Below are positions 4,587 to 5,337 of a stretch of DNA of 5,337 nucleotides, piece by piece. The notes under the pieces were generated by a model that saw nothing but the letters and a program-made list of their open reading frames with translations, was not told the DNA's origin and did no database searches. Numbering within the stretch: position 1 is the first letter of the stretch; the number at the start of each line of letters is the position of its first letter. Made by a program: the position numbers and the translations under genes. Source of the stretch: Planctomyces sp. (lineage in GTDB: Bacteria > Planctomycetota > Planctomycetia > Planctomycetales > Planctomycetaceae). The DNA is taken from assembly GCA_005809115.1 (NCBI GenBank), contig SYLK01000873.1:1-5337 (forward strand), in the 5' to 3' direction.

Positions 4587-5337
4587 ATGGCAAAGATGAT
4601 TGCCTTTGATCAGGAAGCTCAGGAAGCAATGCGGCGTGGTGTCAGCAAGCTGGCACGAGCCGTGAAGGGTACGCTTGGCCCGCGAGGTCGCAACGTGATC
4701 ATCGAAAAAAGCTTCGGTTCACCGACCGTCACGAAGGACGGTGTGACGGTTGCTCGGGAGATCGAGCTTCCCGACAAGTTTGAGGACATGGGCGCCCGCA
4801 TGGTGCGTGAAGTGGCCAGCAAGACCAGTGATGTCGCTGGTGACGGCACCACGACGGCCACGGTCATGGCCGAGGCAATCTACAAAGAGGGTCTGAAGGC
4901 GGTGGTGGCCGGGGTCAGTCCTCTGGAAATGAAGCGTGGGATGGACAAGGCGGTGGCTGATATCGTGCAGCAGCTGCACGGAATGGCCACCGAATGCCGT
5001 TCGCGGAAATCCATCGCCCAGGTGGGAACCGTTGCCGCCAACGGCGATGCAGAAATCGGCAACATTCTGGCGGATGCGATGGAACAGGTTGGCAAGGACG
5101 GTGTCATCACCGTCGAAGAGGGCAAGAGCCTGGAAACCAGCTTCGAAGTCGTGGAAGGACTGCAGTTCGACCGAGGTTATCTGTCGCCGTATTTCGTGAC
5201 CGACTCGGAAAGCATGGAGTGTCTCATGGAAGATGCTTACGTGCTGATCCACGAGAAGAAGATTTCCAGCATCAAGGATCTGGTTCCGGTGCTGGAAAAG
5301 GTCGTCAATTCCGCTCGGCCGCTGCTGATCATTGCGG
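4587..5337 (+). CDS. groEL: Chaperonin GroEL (Hsp60), 3' end cut by window edge
   Basis: GroEL forms the double seven-membered ring that folds proteins in its cavity using ATP, with GroES as lid. The visible 250 residues (of about 545) cover the first equatorial and intermediate segments and part of the apical domain. ATP-site motifs are intact: TLGPRGRNV (29-37), TKDGVTVARE (49-58) with D51, and the P-loop-like GDGTTTATV (85-93) with D86. The apical substrate/GroES face begins at FDRGYLSPYF (194-203), keeping the two tyrosines and phenylalanine that contact clients; the later hydrophobic positions read LVPVL (232-236). The catalytic aspartate near residue 398 and the C-terminal tail lie outside the window. 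It starts MAKMIAFDQEAQEAM, and all visible features point to a working protein. It is the second gene after groES. Planctomycetes often carry several groEL copies; this one, being paired with groES, is probably the main housekeeping copy (inference). Confidence 0.99.
   Translation, partial: MAKMIAFDQEAQEAMRRGVSKLARAVKGTLGPRGRNVIIEKSFGSPTVTKDGVTVAREIELPDKFEDMGARMVREVASKTSDVAGDGTTTATVMAEAIYKEGLKAVVAGVSPLEMKRGMDKAVADIVQQLHGMATECRSRKSIAQVGTVAANGDAEIGNILADAMEQVGKDGVITVEEGKSLETSFEVVEGLQFDRGYLSPYFVTDSESMECLMEDAYVLIHEKKISSIKDLVPVLEKVVNSARPLLIIA

Noticed and set aside
4719..5252. Minus-strand open frame of 177 codons
   Set aside because: It is antisense to groEL, whose plus-strand reading is unambiguous.

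Overview
The window looks like chromosomal DNA of a planctomycete, probably of the Planctomycetales. This rests on three things: the style of the GroES and GroEL sequences, a secreted D-aminoacylase-like enzyme with a GEG-type metal-site loop, and a hypothetical protein with a YGSWCE..GRTR..WPGG motif that I recall from planctomycete hypothetical proteins. It is an inference, since no rRNA or other marker is present. GC content is roughly 60 percent. I see no insertion sequence, phage gene, tRNA, rRNA or CRISPR array.

Layout from left to right. (1) Positions 1-1673 carry two minus-strand genes that probably form one operon. The upstream gene (1673-792) encodes a 293-residue protein of unknown function that looks like two degenerate receiver-like halves. 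The downstream gene (722-1, cut by the window edge) encodes an exported N-acyl-D-amino-acid deacylase-type amidohydrolase. (2) A divergent spacer of 110 bp precedes a plus-strand gene (1784-2425) for a two-half AhpD-like / carboxymuconolactone decarboxylase-family protein, whose C-terminal half keeps the redox CxxC site. (3) Converging on it with a 60-bp gap is a minus-strand gene (3616-2486) for a proline-rich, cysteine-rich putative lipoprotein that carries two separate 18-bp (hexapeptide) repeat arrays. (4) A 528-bp non-coding divergent region (3617-4144) contains two strong stem-loops that share a 10-bp sequence. (5) The groES-groEL chaperonin operon runs on the plus strand to the right edge, with groEL cut after 250 codons.

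Only the chaperonin pair is a clear functional unit: GroES is the lid and GroEL the ring of one folding machine. The other genes show no obvious shared pathway. Most of the window is ordinary. The parts most worth a second look are the structured divergent region upstream of groES and the repeat-rich lipoprotein gene, whose central segment has a weak coding signal. I found no convincing new defence, mobile or biosynthetic system.
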